Shown here one piece after another: positions 47,849-57,592 of a stretch of DNA of 64,000 bases. How positions within the stretch are numbered: position 1 is the stretch's first letter; the number at the start of each line of letters is the position of its first letter. The notes under the pieces are model-generated. The model was not told the origin of the DNA. It saw only the letters and a program-made list of their open reading frames with translations, and did no database searches. Made by a program: the position numbers and the translations under genes. Origin of the DNA: Saccharicrinis sp963677345 (GTDB lineage: Bacteria > Bacteroidota > Bacteroidia > Bacteroidales > Marinilabiliaceae); the NCBI GenBank assembly GCA_963677345.2, contig CAXXLC010000012.1:1-64000 (forward strand), in the 5' to 3' direction.

Positions 47849-49362
47849 GTAACTATTCAGTCGAGCCTTAAACTATAGCAATAGCACGAAGCGTATCAAA
47901 GGGATTTTGAGAACTCTTGATAGCTGTATCTATAATAGATCTTTGTATTGCATAATGATTTGCACCTTCAAATGATTTGAAGAAACCACTGACTTTTTGT
48001 TTTACTTTAAAATTTCTCACAGCCCGTTCCGAAGCATTATTATCAGGAGGAACATCAGGTTGATTTAGGAATGTAAATACATAATCAGCATATTTTACTA
48101 ATCTGTTTCTAAAGACAACCACTTCTTTTAATGTTTCGCTAATCTGCTTATTCTGGAGTTTCACAAATGATTTAAATATTTGTGCTTTAGTTGCCTTATC
48201 ATCCCAATTATTGTTGTAGATTTTTAGGGCTTTAATAATAAGCGTTTTCATTTTCGATGCCCAGTTGCTTTTGGGATATTTCTGGATAAAGAATTCAAGC
48301 TCTCTTAAAAGATGGGCAGTACACAATTGGTGATTCCCTGCTTGTGTTTTAAAATAAGGTTTCCAACAATCTGTTACCAAAGTATTGTTTTTAAAACCTT
48401 CCGGCATAATTTCCTCAATAGCATCATAACCTCGTTTCTGATGAACGGATAAAAAGGTAGATTGTGCATTTTGAAAGACCCATGCCCAATGAAGTTTTCC
48501 ATTAATATTAGTTCCTGTTTCATCAGCTCCAACAGTACAATGAGAAAGTACATTGTTACGTATTTGCTCGTAGAAAGGAGTTGCTTTTTTAGTGAACTTA
48601 CCAATCAGATAGTTTAAACCTCCAGTACTAATTTTTAACCCTAATATGGTATTAAAGAATTCACGCAAGCGGTCATAAGGCATATATTGGCGAGTGTACA
48701 TATAAGCAGCTAAGGCCTGAGTGTTTGTACCATAACTAACAGGTGTATTTACTTGATTAGGATAGCATCCCTTGTTTACCATTCCACAACTGCATTGTTT
48801 ATGGTAAATACGGTGTTCGGTAATCACTGGTTTAATAGGTGGTATGTCAATTACCTGACGCCTTCCTGCAAATGTGCCTGCAATATCTGAAAGATTATTG
48901 CCACAACACTTACAATAATTTGAATAGTGTTCTTGTATAACTGTTGGTTCTTCGACCATTTTTAGTGTATTGCCTTTATGTCCTGATTGCCCTCCTGGTT
49001 TTTTGCCTGATTTTTTTCGTAATGATTGTGTTCTAGGTAATTTGGGAAAATCAGATGAAGGTGGCTTGCTGCTATTTCTACTGTTCTTTGGTGTTTCATA
49101 ATGAGAAAGACGTTCTTTGAGGGTGGCATTTTCCTCGCGAAGTTCCTTGTTCTCTGTTTCGAGTTTATTAACTCTAACAAGTAAGGCATCTAATTTTTCT
49201 TCTATACTTTTCTTCTTTCCCATGCAGATGCAAAGGTCGACATACCTACTCTTTACTGAAACTATATTTCATATTCTTTATTCACAATTTTCTTTATTTC
49301 AGTAATACTTATCAACATTCTCCAGAAAAATTTATGTTTTTAAAATTTGACTGAATAGTTAC
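47849..49362 (-). mobile_element. Complete IS66-family insertion sequence, 1514 bp, with 8-bp target duplication
   Basis: Perfect 14-bp terminal inverted repeats: GTAACTATTCAGTC (47849-47862) and GACTGAATAGTTAC (49349-49362). They are flanked by the direct repeat AAAAAATA (47841-47848 and 49363-49370), the 8-bp duplication typical of IS66 elements. The uninterrupted target can be read before GH105 copy 1, where the A-run continues directly to AAAGAAACATACC and the ATG. A single transposase gene fills the element, so it is the tnpC-only type. Clean ends and a full gene suggest a recent insertion. Confidence 0.95.
47868..49223 (-). CDS. tnpC: IS66-family transposase
   Basis: 451-residue DDE transposase. 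An N-terminal coiled coil (LDALLVRVNKLETENKELRE, about 10-45) is followed by a basic linker (GKKPGGQSGHKGN) and a zinc-finger-like region (YCKCCGNNL, then YHKQCSCGMV). The catalytic domain has D in VGADETGTNINGKLHWAWVF, D in TLVTDCWKPYF and E in DNNASERAVRNFKVKQKVSG. The reading is intact. The gene runs against the neighbouring GH105 and leaves 139 non-coding bases at its 5' side and only 19 at its 3' side inside the element. Confidence 0.95.
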   Translation of the reverse strand: MGKKKSIEEKLDALLVRVNKLETENKELREENATLKERLSHYETPKNSRNSSKPPSSDFPKLPRTQSLRKKSGKKPGGQSGHKGNTLKMVEEPTVIQEHYSNYCKCCGNNLSDIAGTFAGRRQVIDIPPIKPVITEHRIYHKQCSCGMVNKGCYPNQVNTPVSYGTNTQALAAYMYTRQYMPYDRLREFFNTILGLKISTGGLNYLIGKFTKKATPFYEQIRNNVLSHCTVGADETGTNINGKLHWAWVFQNAQSTFLSVHQKRGYDAIEEIMPEGFKNNTLVTDCWKPYFKTQAGNHQLCTAHLLRELEFFIQKYPKSNWASKMKTLIIKALKIYNNNWDDKATKAQIFKSFVKLQNKQISETLKEVVVFRNRLVKYADYVFTFLNQPDVPPDNNASERAVRNFKVKQKVSGFFKSFEGANHYAIQRSIIDTAIKSSQNPFDTLRAIAIV

Positions 49363-49382
49363 AAAAAATAAAGAAACATACC

Positions 49383-50603
49383 ATGTGTCAAAAGAATTTT
49401 GGAATAGGCCTGTTAATTGTGATTACGGCAATACTGTTGCTGACTCAATGTAATTATTCATCAAAGAGAACAGAGGTAAATCAGGACTGTTCAAAAAGTG
49501 GTCTGGAGATGGCAATTAAGATGGCTGATTCTGAAATGACTTTTTTTCCTGATATTTCTACTGTAGATTTTAATCCTGTGGGTAAGTGGAATTATACTCC
49601 AGGGTTAATATCCTCAGCAATGGTAGAGTTAGGTAAAGTAGTAAAAGATCAGAAGTATGTTAATTATGCCAAAGGATATGCTGATGAGTTTATTAATGAG
49701 GATGGAGAAATTAAAGGATACAAGAAATCTGATTTTAATATTGATAAAGTAAATTCAGGAAAATTCCTGTTCGATTTATATGCTGCGACCAAGAATGAAA
49801 AATACAAGAAAGCTATTTTTGTTTTAAGAGATCAACTGAAAGATCAACCCAGAACTAAAGAGGGTGGCTTTTGGCATAAAAACAGGTATCCACACCAGAT
49901 GTGGTTGGATGGACTGTATATGGGAGCTCCATTTTATGCCGAGTTTTGTAAAGTATTTAACGAGCCTGATTCATATGCAGATGTTATTAACCAGTTTAAG
50001 GTAGTTCATAAACATACTTATGATTCTATAAAAGGTTTAAACTACCATGGATGGGATGAAAGTAAAGAACAAAAATGGGCTGATCCGGAAACAGGATGTT
50101 CACCTCATTTTTGGGGTCGTGCTATCGGGTGGTATTCCATGGCTTTGGTTGATGTTTTAGACTTTATACCTGCTGATTATCCTGAAAGAGGAACGTTAAT
50201 ATCCATTTTAAATGATGTTGTTGCCGGAATAAAGCGCTATCAGGACGTTGGTAGTGGAGTGTGGTATCAGGTAATGGATCAAGGAGACCGGGAAGGGAAT
50301 TATTTAGAGGCTTCAGCTTCGTGTATGTTTGTTTATTCACTGCTAAAAGCTGTCCGAAAAGGATATATCAATAAAAGTTATAAAGCTGTTGCAAGAAAAG
50401 GTTATGAGGGGATTTTGGAAACCTTTATCCGAGAGAATGAAGATGGAACGATTAGTCTTGCTAAAGTTTGTGCAGTGGCAGGTTTGGGCGGTAATCCTTA
50501 CAGAGATGGAACATATGAATATTATATAGGTGAACCCATCAGGGATAATGATCCCAAAGGGGTTGGGCCATTTATTATGGCATCTGTTGAAATGTCTGAT
50601 TAG
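49383..50603 (+). CDS. GH105 unsaturated uronyl hydrolase, copy 2, promoter displaced by IS66
   Basis: Same enzyme as the gene at 40764: 406 residues, lipoprotein signal LIVITAILLLTQC, catalytic D176 in QMWLDGLYMG. Nucleotide identity is so high, with fewer than about a dozen changes in the 1.2 kb I compared by eye, that duplication or gene conversion must be recent. Identity breaks at the last codons (PFIMASVEMSD against PFIMACIEINY). The IS66 element ends 20 bases before this ATG, so the native promoter and palindrome are 1.5 kb away. Expression would need a promoter in the element's right end. It precedes susC of pair 2 by 78 bases. Confidence 0.92.
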   Translation: MCQKNFGIGLLIVITAILLLTQCNYSSKRTEVNQDCSKSGLEMAIKMADSEMTFFPDISTVDFNPVGKWNYTPGLISSAMVELGKVVKDQKYVNYAKGYADEFINEDGEIKGYKKSDFNIDKVNSGKFLFDLYAATKNEKYKKAIFVLRDQLKDQPRTKEGGFWHKNRYPHQMWLDGLYMGAPFYAEFCKVFNEPDSYADVINQFKVVHKHTYDSIKGLNYHGWDESKEQKWADPETGCSPHFWGRAIGWYSMALVDVLDFIPADYPERGTLISILNDVVAGIKRYQDVGSGVWYQVMDQGDREGNYLEASASCMFVYSLLKAVRKGYINKSYKAVARKGYEGILETFIRENEDGTISLAKVCAVAGLGGNPYRDGTYEYYIGEPIRDNDPKGVGPFIMASVEMSD

Positions 50604-50681
50604 CCTATGGGATATACCTTAAAATAAAGTCTATACAAGCCTTAAAATTTATTTACATAGTTTACCTTAATTTAAAATAAT

Positions 50682-53600
50682 ATGGATAAAAATCGATTTA
50701 AAAGATGCAGTTTGTTAATGCTGATACCGTTTTTTTGCGGTATAAGTTCATTTGCGCAAACGCTAACAGGAAAGGTTACAGATATTAAAAATGAACCTTT
50801 ACCTGGAGTAACCATTATGTTAAAAGGTGAGACCGCAGTTGGAACAATCACTGATATTGATGGTATTTATAACCTTAAAATTAATGATCCTGAAACAGAT
50901 GTAATCATTGCTACATTTATTGGAATGGAAAGTCAGGAAATTGCTGTAAAAGGAAGAACAACAATTAATATTGTTATGAAAGATGCAACTACTCAATTAG
51001 ATGAAGTTGTTGCTGTTGGTTATGGTACTGTAAAAAAACGTGATATAACAGGATCTGTATCTTCTGTAAAAGGAGCAGCGTTAGAGGCTATTCCTGTTGC
51101 TTCTGCAGCAGAAGCAATGGCAGGACAAATGGCAGGTATTCAGATTACCACTACAGAAGGTTCGCCTGATGCAGATGTTAATATTCGCATTCGGGGAGGA
51201 GGGTCTATTACACAGGATAATTCACCTATGTATATTGTGGATGGATTTCCAGTGAATTCAATATCCGATATTCCTGCATCAGAAATTCAGTCAATTGATG
51301 TATTAAAGGATGCTTCTTCTACCGCTATTTATGGTGCAAGAGGTGCTAACGGGGTAGTAATTATTACAACCAAAAGTGGTAAAGAAGGTAAAGTCTCGGT
51401 TAGTTATAATGCCTATACCGGTATCAAAAAAATAGCTAATAAGCTAGATCAAATTACTGTTCAGGACTATGTGGATTGGCAGTATGAATTAACTAATCTT
51501 GTTGATGGACCAGATAAACTTGATAAATATGAAGATTACTTTGGTAATTATGCAGATCGTGATCTTTATGCAGGAATAAAGGGTAACGATTGGATGGATC
51601 AGGTTTATGGTCGCACAGGAACATCATTTAGTCATGATTTAAGTGTTAGAGGTGGATCTGAAAAATTTGCATATAACTTTAGTTATGCGGGTTTAAATAC
51701 AAAAGAAATAATGTTAGGTTCGGGTTTTAGCCGTACAAACCTGGCATTAAAACTGGATCATAAACCTAATGATAAAATTAAACTTTCCTACTCTGTTCGC
51801 TACTCTGATACAAAAATTGAAGGTGGAGGTGCAATTGAACAGGCAAGTTCAACACCAACGGATGCACGTGTTAAAAATTGTATGCTGTATTCTCCAATTC
51901 CGTTAAATGGAATTGAGGATTATGATGATGAAGAATTTTCAAGTTCCATGATACCTCCTTTAACTTCTGTAGCAGATAATGATCAAACTCAATATAGAAA
52001 AACCTTAAATCTGGCTGGAAGTTTTTCCTGGGAAATATATAATGGGTTGACTCTAAAAACGGAGTTAGGTCTTCAAACTTATAATTACGATAGAAACCGA
52101 TTTAGAGGTAGTTCTACTTATTGGGTTAAAAATTATCCAAGTGCTGATGATCAAGGATTGCCTGCTTCTGAAATGACAGAAAGAAATCGACGAACTATTA
52201 GGAATACTAATACTTTGAATTATGATTTTAAGGATCTTCTTTCTAATGATGATCATTCGTTTAAACTATTGTTGGGTGAGGAAACGATCAATACAACCTC
52301 AGATGAACAAGTGGATATACTTACAGGTTTTCCTTCTTCTTTTGATTCTAAAGACGTGATTAATTTAGCATCTCAGGGAAATCCAATGAGCGTGGATAAT
52401 AAAGTTAGTGCAGATGATAAGCTTGTTTCGTTTTTTGGTCGTGTGAATTACGATTATAAAGGTAAATATTTGTTGTCAGCAACCTATCGTGCGGATGGTT
52501 CCAGCAAGTTTGCAAAAGGTAATCGTTGGGGGTATTTCCCATCGGCTGCTGTAGCATGGCGAATCATAGAAGAAGATTTTATGAATGGGCTATCTGCAAC
52601 ATTTAGTAATTTAAAATTAAGATTTAGTTATGGTACTGCAGGTAATAACAATATTCCTTCCGGTCAATTAGTGCAAAATTTCGCCTCAAATTCAACTACC
52701 TATATTAATAATGTAAGTTCTTATTGGGCTGTTTCTAATCAAATGGCAAATCCTGATTTAAAATGGGAAACAACTGTTACACGAAATATTGGTCTTGATT
52801 ATGGTTTGTTTAATAATAAATTAAGTGGTTCAGTAGAAGTTTACTATAATACTACAACTGACTTATTAATCAATTTCCCCGTGGCAGGTACTGGTTATGA
52901 TACACAATACCGAAATATGGGAGAAACTGAAAATAAAGGGCTGGAGTTCTCTGTTAATTGGGTTGCTATTGATAAACCTAAATATGGTCTTTCATTAGGA
53001 TTTAATATTTCGATGAATCGTAACGAAATTACTTCTTTGGGTATTATGGAAGATTTTGGTAGTGCGTCGTCATGGGCGTCAACTCAAATTGGTAATGATT
53101 ACTGGGTTTCAAAAGGAGGTTCTGTCGGTGAAATTAAAGGATACCTTTCAGCAGGTAGATATGAAGTTTCCGATTTTCAAGGATATGATGCAGAAGCTGA
53201 AGAGTGGGTTTTAAATTCTGATGTGGTAGATGCAAATGAAGTTATCGGAAAACTTCGTCCCGGATCAATGAAAATAAAAAATACCAATGATGATAATGTT
53301 ATTGATGCAAGCGATATGAAAATTATTGGTAATGTTAACCCTTTAGGAACTGGAGGATTTAATATTGCAGGACGTGCCTATGGATTCGATCTTTCTGCGG
53401 TGTTTAGTTATAGTTATGGTAATGATGTGTATAATGCTAATAAAATTGAATATACTACTAGTACTAATAATTATCGCTACCGGAATATGATTACTGAGAT
53501 GGAAAAAGGAAAGAGATGGACAAATATTGATGATAATGGTCAATTGGTTAATGATCCTGCTCAGTTAGAAGCAATGAATGAGAATACAACAATGTGGTCT

Positions 53601-53891
53601 CCTTATATGCAAAGAATGGTTTTAACTGATTGGGCAATTGAAGATGCATCTTTTTTACGCTTGAATACACTTACTTTAGGTTATACTGTTCCTAAATCAA
53701 TTACAAATAAAGTGCATATTAATAATGTTAGGTTATATGCTACTTGTAGTAATGTGTTTGTCCTTACCAATTATAGCGGCTTTGATCCTGAAGTGTCAAC
53801 ACGTAGAAGTACGCCGTTAACTCCAGGAGTTGATTATTCTCCTTACCCCAAAAGTCGTCAGTTTATTTTTGGTTTAAATCTTAATTTTTAA
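50682..53891 (+). CDS. susC: SusC/RagA-family TonB-linked transporter (pectin locus, pair 2)
   Basis: 1069-residue outer-membrane importer. A signal peptide (SLLMLIPFFCGISSFAQ) leads into the carboxypeptidase-regulatory-like domain (LTGKVTDIKNEPLPGVTIML), the signature DEVVAVGYGTVKKRDITGSV, a plug with NIRIRGGGSI and IDVLKDASSTAIYGARGANG, and a barrel ending in SRQFIFGLNLNF. It heads GH28-side genes susD, DUF5123-like and, after a terminator, the polygalacturonase, so it probably carries homogalacturonan fragments. With the GH105 upstream cut off from its promoter, expression of this gene may also depend on the IS or on a weak promoter in 50604-50681. Confidence 0.95.
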   Translation: MDKNRFKRCSLLMLIPFFCGISSFAQTLTGKVTDIKNEPLPGVTIMLKGETAVGTITDIDGIYNLKINDPETDVIIATFIGMESQEIAVKGRTTINIVMKDATTQLDEVVAVGYGTVKKRDITGSVSSVKGAALEAIPVASAAEAMAGQMAGIQITTTEGSPDADVNIRIRGGGSITQDNSPMYIVDGFPVNSISDIPASEIQSIDVLKDASSTAIYGARGANGVVIITTKSGKEGKVSVSYNAYTGIKKIANKLDQITVQDYVDWQYELTNLVDGPDKLDKYEDYFGNYADRDLYAGIKGNDWMDQVYGRTGTSFSHDLSVRGGSEKFAYNFSYAGLNTKEIMLGSGFSRTNLALKLDHKPNDKIKLSYSVRYSDTKIEGGGAIEQASSTPTDARVKNCMLYSPIPLNGIEDYDDEEFSSSMIPPLTSVADNDQTQYRKTLNLAGSFSWEIYNGLTLKTELGLQTYNYDRNRFRGSSTYWVKNYPSADDQGLPASEMTERNRRTIRNTNTLNYDFKDLLSNDDHSFKLLLGEETINTTSDEQVDILTGFPSSFDSKDVINLASQGNPMSVDNKVSADDKLVSFFGRVNYDYKGKYLLSATYRADGSSKFAKGNRWGYFPSAAVAWRIIEEDFMNGLSATFSNLKLRFSYGTAGNNNIPSGQLVQNFASNSTTYINNVSSYWAVSNQMANPDLKWETTVTRNIGLDYGLFNNKLSGSVEVYYNTTTDLLINFPVAGTGYDTQYRNMGETENKGLEFSVNWVAIDKPKYGLSLGFNISMNRNEITSLGIMEDFGSASSWASTQIGNDYWVSKGGSVGEIKGYLSAGRYEVSDFQGYDAEAEEWVLNSDVVDANEVIGKLRPGSMKIKNTNDDNVIDASDMKIIGNVNPLGTGGFNIAGRAYGFDLSAVFSYSYGNDVYNANKIEYTTSTNNYRYRNMITEMEKGKRWTNIDDNGQLVNDPAQLEAMNENTTMWSPYMQRMVLTDWAIEDASFLRLNTLTLGYTVPKSITNKVHINNVRLYATCSNVFVLTNYSGFDPEVSTRRSTPLTPGVDYSPYPKSRQFIFGLNLNF

Positions 53892-53910
53892 TTGAAGAAT
53901 TGTTTTGATT

Positions 53911-55692
53911 ATGAAAAAATTAACATATTTATTAACACTATTGTTAGCATTGATGATCACATCTTGTGATGAACATCTTGATGCTCCATCACCATCTGAT
54001 GTGGATGAGGCTTCTATCTTCTCAATTTATGAGTTGGCAAAAGGAGCAATAGATGGAATTAAAGAGCCTATTGGTCAAACAAACTCTTATCGTGGTCGAT
54101 TTTTAACACACTACGGATCCAATACTGATATTGAATGGGTGAATGCAGATCCAACTTCTACTGGTGGTAGGAATGACTTATCAAGGTACGTTAATAGTTC
54201 TGAAAATTCAGATATGAATCGCGACAACGTATATTGGGCAAAGGTTTATGGTGGTATTGAACGTGCAAATGTTTGTATAAGAGGATTGAGAACCTATGGA
54301 AATCCTGATCCGGGAACAGATATGGGGCAATTACTTGGAGAAGCTTTGACATTGAGAGCCTTTTATTATGCCGACTTGTTAAAGGCTCACGGTGATATAG
54401 TAGAAAGATTTGAACCTATTACTACTGAAACGATTTATTTACCTAAAAGTAATCGTGATGTGATTTATAAACAAATTATTGCAGATTTAGGTGAAGCTGA
54501 AAATTTAGTGGCTTGGCCAACAGAAACTGATGCCACTAAAACTACTGAGGATATTAATAAAGCTTTTGTAAAAGGGTTGAGAGCTCGCGTGTGTTTAATG
54601 GCTGCAGGTTATGGTCAAAGAGCAGATGGAATCAGAAGAAGTAATGATCCCGAATTAGCAGTGGATGTAATTTATCCAATAGCATTGCAGGAATGTTTGG
54701 ATGTTATCGAAAAAGAGGGTACATATGTGGATCTTGAGGATGACTTTGAAACTCTTTGGCGAAAAAATTGCGAAGAAGATATTACTGCAGGAGGTGAGTC
54801 GTTGTGGGAAATTCCTTTTTCTGAAGGACGTGGTAGACATTTGTTTACATATGCTGTAAGGCATCAGCACAAAGATCAATATACAGGACAGCCGAGAGGT
54901 GGATCTTTTGGTCCTTTACCTACTGTATATTATGATTATGATACTAAAGATACTCGTAGAGATATTACTTGTGTACCTTACAGATGGTCTAATGACGAAC
55001 AAGCTTTTCAGGAAATTCCAGGTGTTGAGACATGGTATTTTGGTAAATGGCGCTATGAGTGGATGACACGCTATGTAACGTCAACTAATGATGATGGTGT
55101 GAATAAAATTTATATGCGTTATGCCGAAGTTTTATTAATGGCAGCAGAAATCGAAAATGAATTATATGGTCCAACAGCTGCAGCTCCTTATTTGAAGAAA
55201 TTAAGAAGAAGAGCATTTGATGAATCAGATTGGTCAACTAAGGTTGAGGCTTATGTTGATGCATTAACTACAAAGGAAGAAATGTTTGATGCTATTGTAG
55301 ATGAACATGGTTTTGAGTTTTGTGGTGAAATGGAGAGAAAACAGGCTTTAATTCGTTGGAATTTATTAAAAACGAAAATGGATGAATCAATAGCTAATAT
55401 GAAAGCACTTGTTGCAGGTGAACCTCCTTATAGTAATGTTTTGCATACTATATATTATAAGTTGATGGATGATGGAGAAACTTTGGATATTTATGGTTTA
55501 AACAGAGGTGATAGTGATGCATTTGCTCCAATTGGCTATACTGCAACGGAATGGATAAATGAGGAAAAACTTGATTTGCTTAAGATTGAATCATTATATG
55601 AAAATAATCCGGATGAGAATCAGTTCCGGCCTGTTTGGCAAGTGTTTATCAACAATAGTAATGGTCAGCTGATACCTGGTTTTGTTGAATAG
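53911..55692 (+). CDS. susD: SusD/RagB-family surface lipoprotein (pectin locus, pair 2)
   Basis: Partner of the SusC ending 19 bases upstream. I choose ATG 53911 (MKKLTYLLTLLLALMITSC), which gives a standard lipoprotein signal, over a TTG two codons earlier. It contains LGEALTLRAFYYADLLKAHG, FVKGLRARVCLMAAGYG, YMRYAEVLLMAAEIENELYG and FEFCGEMERKQALIRWNLLK, the usual helical SusD elements. The C-terminus ends in RPVWQVFINNSNGQLIPGF, a variant of the family's closing segment. About 593 residues. Confidence 0.93.
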   Translation: MKKLTYLLTLLLALMITSCDEHLDAPSPSDVDEASIFSIYELAKGAIDGIKEPIGQTNSYRGRFLTHYGSNTDIEWVNADPTSTGGRNDLSRYVNSSENSDMNRDNVYWAKVYGGIERANVCIRGLRTYGNPDPGTDMGQLLGEALTLRAFYYADLLKAHGDIVERFEPITTETIYLPKSNRDVIYKQIIADLGEAENLVAWPTETDATKTTEDINKAFVKGLRARVCLMAAGYGQRADGIRRSNDPELAVDVIYPIALQECLDVIEKEGTYVDLEDDFETLWRKNCEEDITAGGESLWEIPFSEGRGRHLFTYAVRHQHKDQYTGQPRGGSFGPLPTVYYDYDTKDTRRDITCVPYRWSNDEQAFQEIPGVETWYFGKWRYEWMTRYVTSTNDDGVNKIYMRYAEVLLMAAEIENELYGPTAAAPYLKKLRRRAFDESDWSTKVEAYVDALTTKEEMFDAIVDEHGFEFCGEMERKQALIRWNLLKTKMDESIANMKALVAGEPPYSNVLHTIYYKLMDDGETLDIYGLNRGDSDAFAPIGYTATEWINEEKLDLLKIESLYENNPDENQFRPVWQVFINNSNGQLIPGFVE

Positions 55693-55721
55693 TTAAGTTT
55701 AACGATTAAATAATTAAACAG

Positions 55722-57320
55722 ATGATAAAAAATTATAAATATATATGGATGTTGTTAGGCTTTGTTTTTTCAATAACATTTAGTGCCTGCGACGACGATA
55801 TTGATCCTGTGATGGAAGAACTGCCAATTACCAGAGTTTTTGCTCCTTCTGGCATTGAGGCAGATATAACAAATCAAACGACAGTAACTATTTCCTGGAA
55901 TACTAATAAAAATATTGATTCTTATCAAATAGAAATTAGTCAGGATAATTTGGAATTTACTAACATTATTGAATCTGTATCTTTGGATAAAAGTGTGACT
56001 TCTTATACCTATGATTTGCCGGCAGGAGATACTCAGTATTCAGTCAGAATAATGGGGGTTAGTGAAACTTTAGATGATTCAAAATGGGTAACTGTTGCAT
56101 TTAAATCCCTACCTGAAAATCTATTCTATAACTATGATCTTATAATGAATGGGTTAGGTGATATAACATTAAACTGGTCGCCAGGGAAAAAAGTGACTTC
56201 TATGGTATTTGTGGGTAGCGATGGTGAAACTGCTTATGATATAGACATTACATCAGAGGAATTAACTGAAGGAGTAAAGAATTTTTCTGGTTTGGCTAAT
56301 GATGTTTATACCATTAATTTAATGAATGGCGATGCTGTTAGAGGTACTCAAAAATATGTGCTTGAAGGTGATATTTTTGTCGAGGCCAATGGTGATCTTG
56401 GTACTGCCATTACAGACGCAGCCAGTGGAAATGTAATTGTTTTACAGGCAGGAGAGGCTTATGGTTTTGTAGGTGATTTAACCATCGATAAGAGTTTAAA
56501 GATAAAAGGTCTTGATGGAGGTGAAATGCCTGTGATTTACACAACTTCGGGAGATAGGATGTTCTATATTGGAGATAACCTTAGTCCAACAGATTCATTA
56601 GTATTTCAAAACTTATATTTGAGTGGATTTGTAAATTATGATGCCGGGCAGGGGCAAATAAGAGGTGTGTTTGATATGGAAAGTAGTTATGCATGTAATA
56701 TTGGAGGCGTTAAGTTTCTTAGTTGTAAATTGTTTGATATGGGGCGCCAGATCATTAGATTACGTGGTGGTTCTGATCAAACTATTGGTGAGTTTGTAGT
56801 CGATGATTGTATTATCCATAATCTTGGCAGCACTAGTAGTAGTTATGGAGTATTGTGTGCTACCGAGCCTGAAACTAATGTTACTAATGTTACTATTACA
56901 AATTCTACTATTGATAGTTTAAGATGTCATTTTATACGCTATGATGAGCCAACATCTTGTGAAAGTATTATTGTTGAAAATTGTACTTTTAATAAAGTGC
57001 CATATTCTTCAGGAAGATATATAATGGATATTAGGAGTGCTGTAATTCCGGGTGGAGTACAAATTACAAATTGTATTTTTGGAACTTCTACTTATGGAGA
57101 TACGCCTTCAATTAATGGTATATATTATAATGAGGATGCAACCACTTTAACCATTTCGGATAGTTATGTAACGACGGATTTTGTAAATAGTAACTATTCA
57201 ATAGTTGAATTATGTACAGATTTAGGAGTCGGATATACTGATGTTTTTACTGATCCTGATAATGGTGATTTTACATTGACTGATGGTGCACTTGGGGTTG
57301 GAGACCCACGCTGGTATTAA
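55722..57320 (+). CDS. Surface lipoprotein with FnIII and beta-helix domains (DUF4957/DUF5123-like)
   Basis: A 532-residue lipoprotein in the SusE/SusF position, probably a surface glycan-binding protein for pectin. A signal ends LGFVFSITFSAC (cysteine about residue 23), followed by an acidic stretch. Residues about 40-130 form an FnIII domain (TVTISWNTNKNIDSYQIEIS), then a second beta domain to about 215. From about 220 (FVEANGDLGTAITDAASGNV) a parallel beta-helix begins (DSLVFQNLYLSGFVNYDAG, then VDDCIIHNLGSTSSSYGVL and TITNSTIDSLRCHFIRYDE), the layout of DUF4957/DUF5123 proteins next to pectin SusCD pairs. No lyase residues are evident. It ends with DFTLTDGALGVGDPRWY and is followed by a terminator. 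Confidence 0.8.
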   Translation: MIKNYKYIWMLLGFVFSITFSACDDDIDPVMEELPITRVFAPSGIEADITNQTTVTISWNTNKNIDSYQIEISQDNLEFTNIIESVSLDKSVTSYTYDLPAGDTQYSVRIMGVSETLDDSKWVTVAFKSLPENLFYNYDLIMNGLGDITLNWSPGKKVTSMVFVGSDGETAYDIDITSEELTEGVKNFSGLANDVYTINLMNGDAVRGTQKYVLEGDIFVEANGDLGTAITDAASGNVIVLQAGEAYGFVGDLTIDKSLKIKGLDGGEMPVIYTTSGDRMFYIGDNLSPTDSLVFQNLYLSGFVNYDAGQGQIRGVFDMESSYACNIGGVKFLSCKLFDMGRQIIRLRGGSDQTIGEFVVDDCIIHNLGSTSSSYGVLCATEPETNVTNVTITNSTIDSLRCHFIRYDEPTSCESIIVENCTFNKVPYSSGRYIMDIRSAVIPGGVQITNCIFGTSTYGDTPSINGIYYNEDATTLTISDSYVTTDFVNSNYSIVELCTDLGVGYTDVFTDPDNGDFTLTDGALGVGDPRWY

Positions 57321-57345
57321 ATTTTAACTGAATACATACTTAAAG

Positions 57346-57380
57346 TGGATATGGTTTAATACAACCATATCCATTTTTTT
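57346..57380 (+). terminator. Rho-independent terminator after the DUF5123-like gene
   Basis: TGGATATGGTT (57346-57356) and AACCATATCCA (57363-57373) form a perfect 11-bp stem with a 6-base loop and seven T. Confidence 0.92.
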
Positions 57381-57592
57381 AAAAATATCGTTTTGGCAAA
57401 GCAGTGGGGACAATAGAATCATCGGTTTTTGTGTTGTGAAAAGATATTTGAATGGTGGATTCCTGCAATTTATCAATTATGGTTATTGAAATATTTATGA
57501 TATAAACGCATCAATAATGATAATGGTTTTTACGCAAGATTATGACTGTCTTATTAGAGTTCCATCTAGCCGTTGAAAATAAATATAAACAG

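Noticed and set aside
42006..53891. The two pectin susC genes as a recent duplication like GH105
   Set aside because: Their proteins differ in length and over most of the sequence; only the general family signatures agree.
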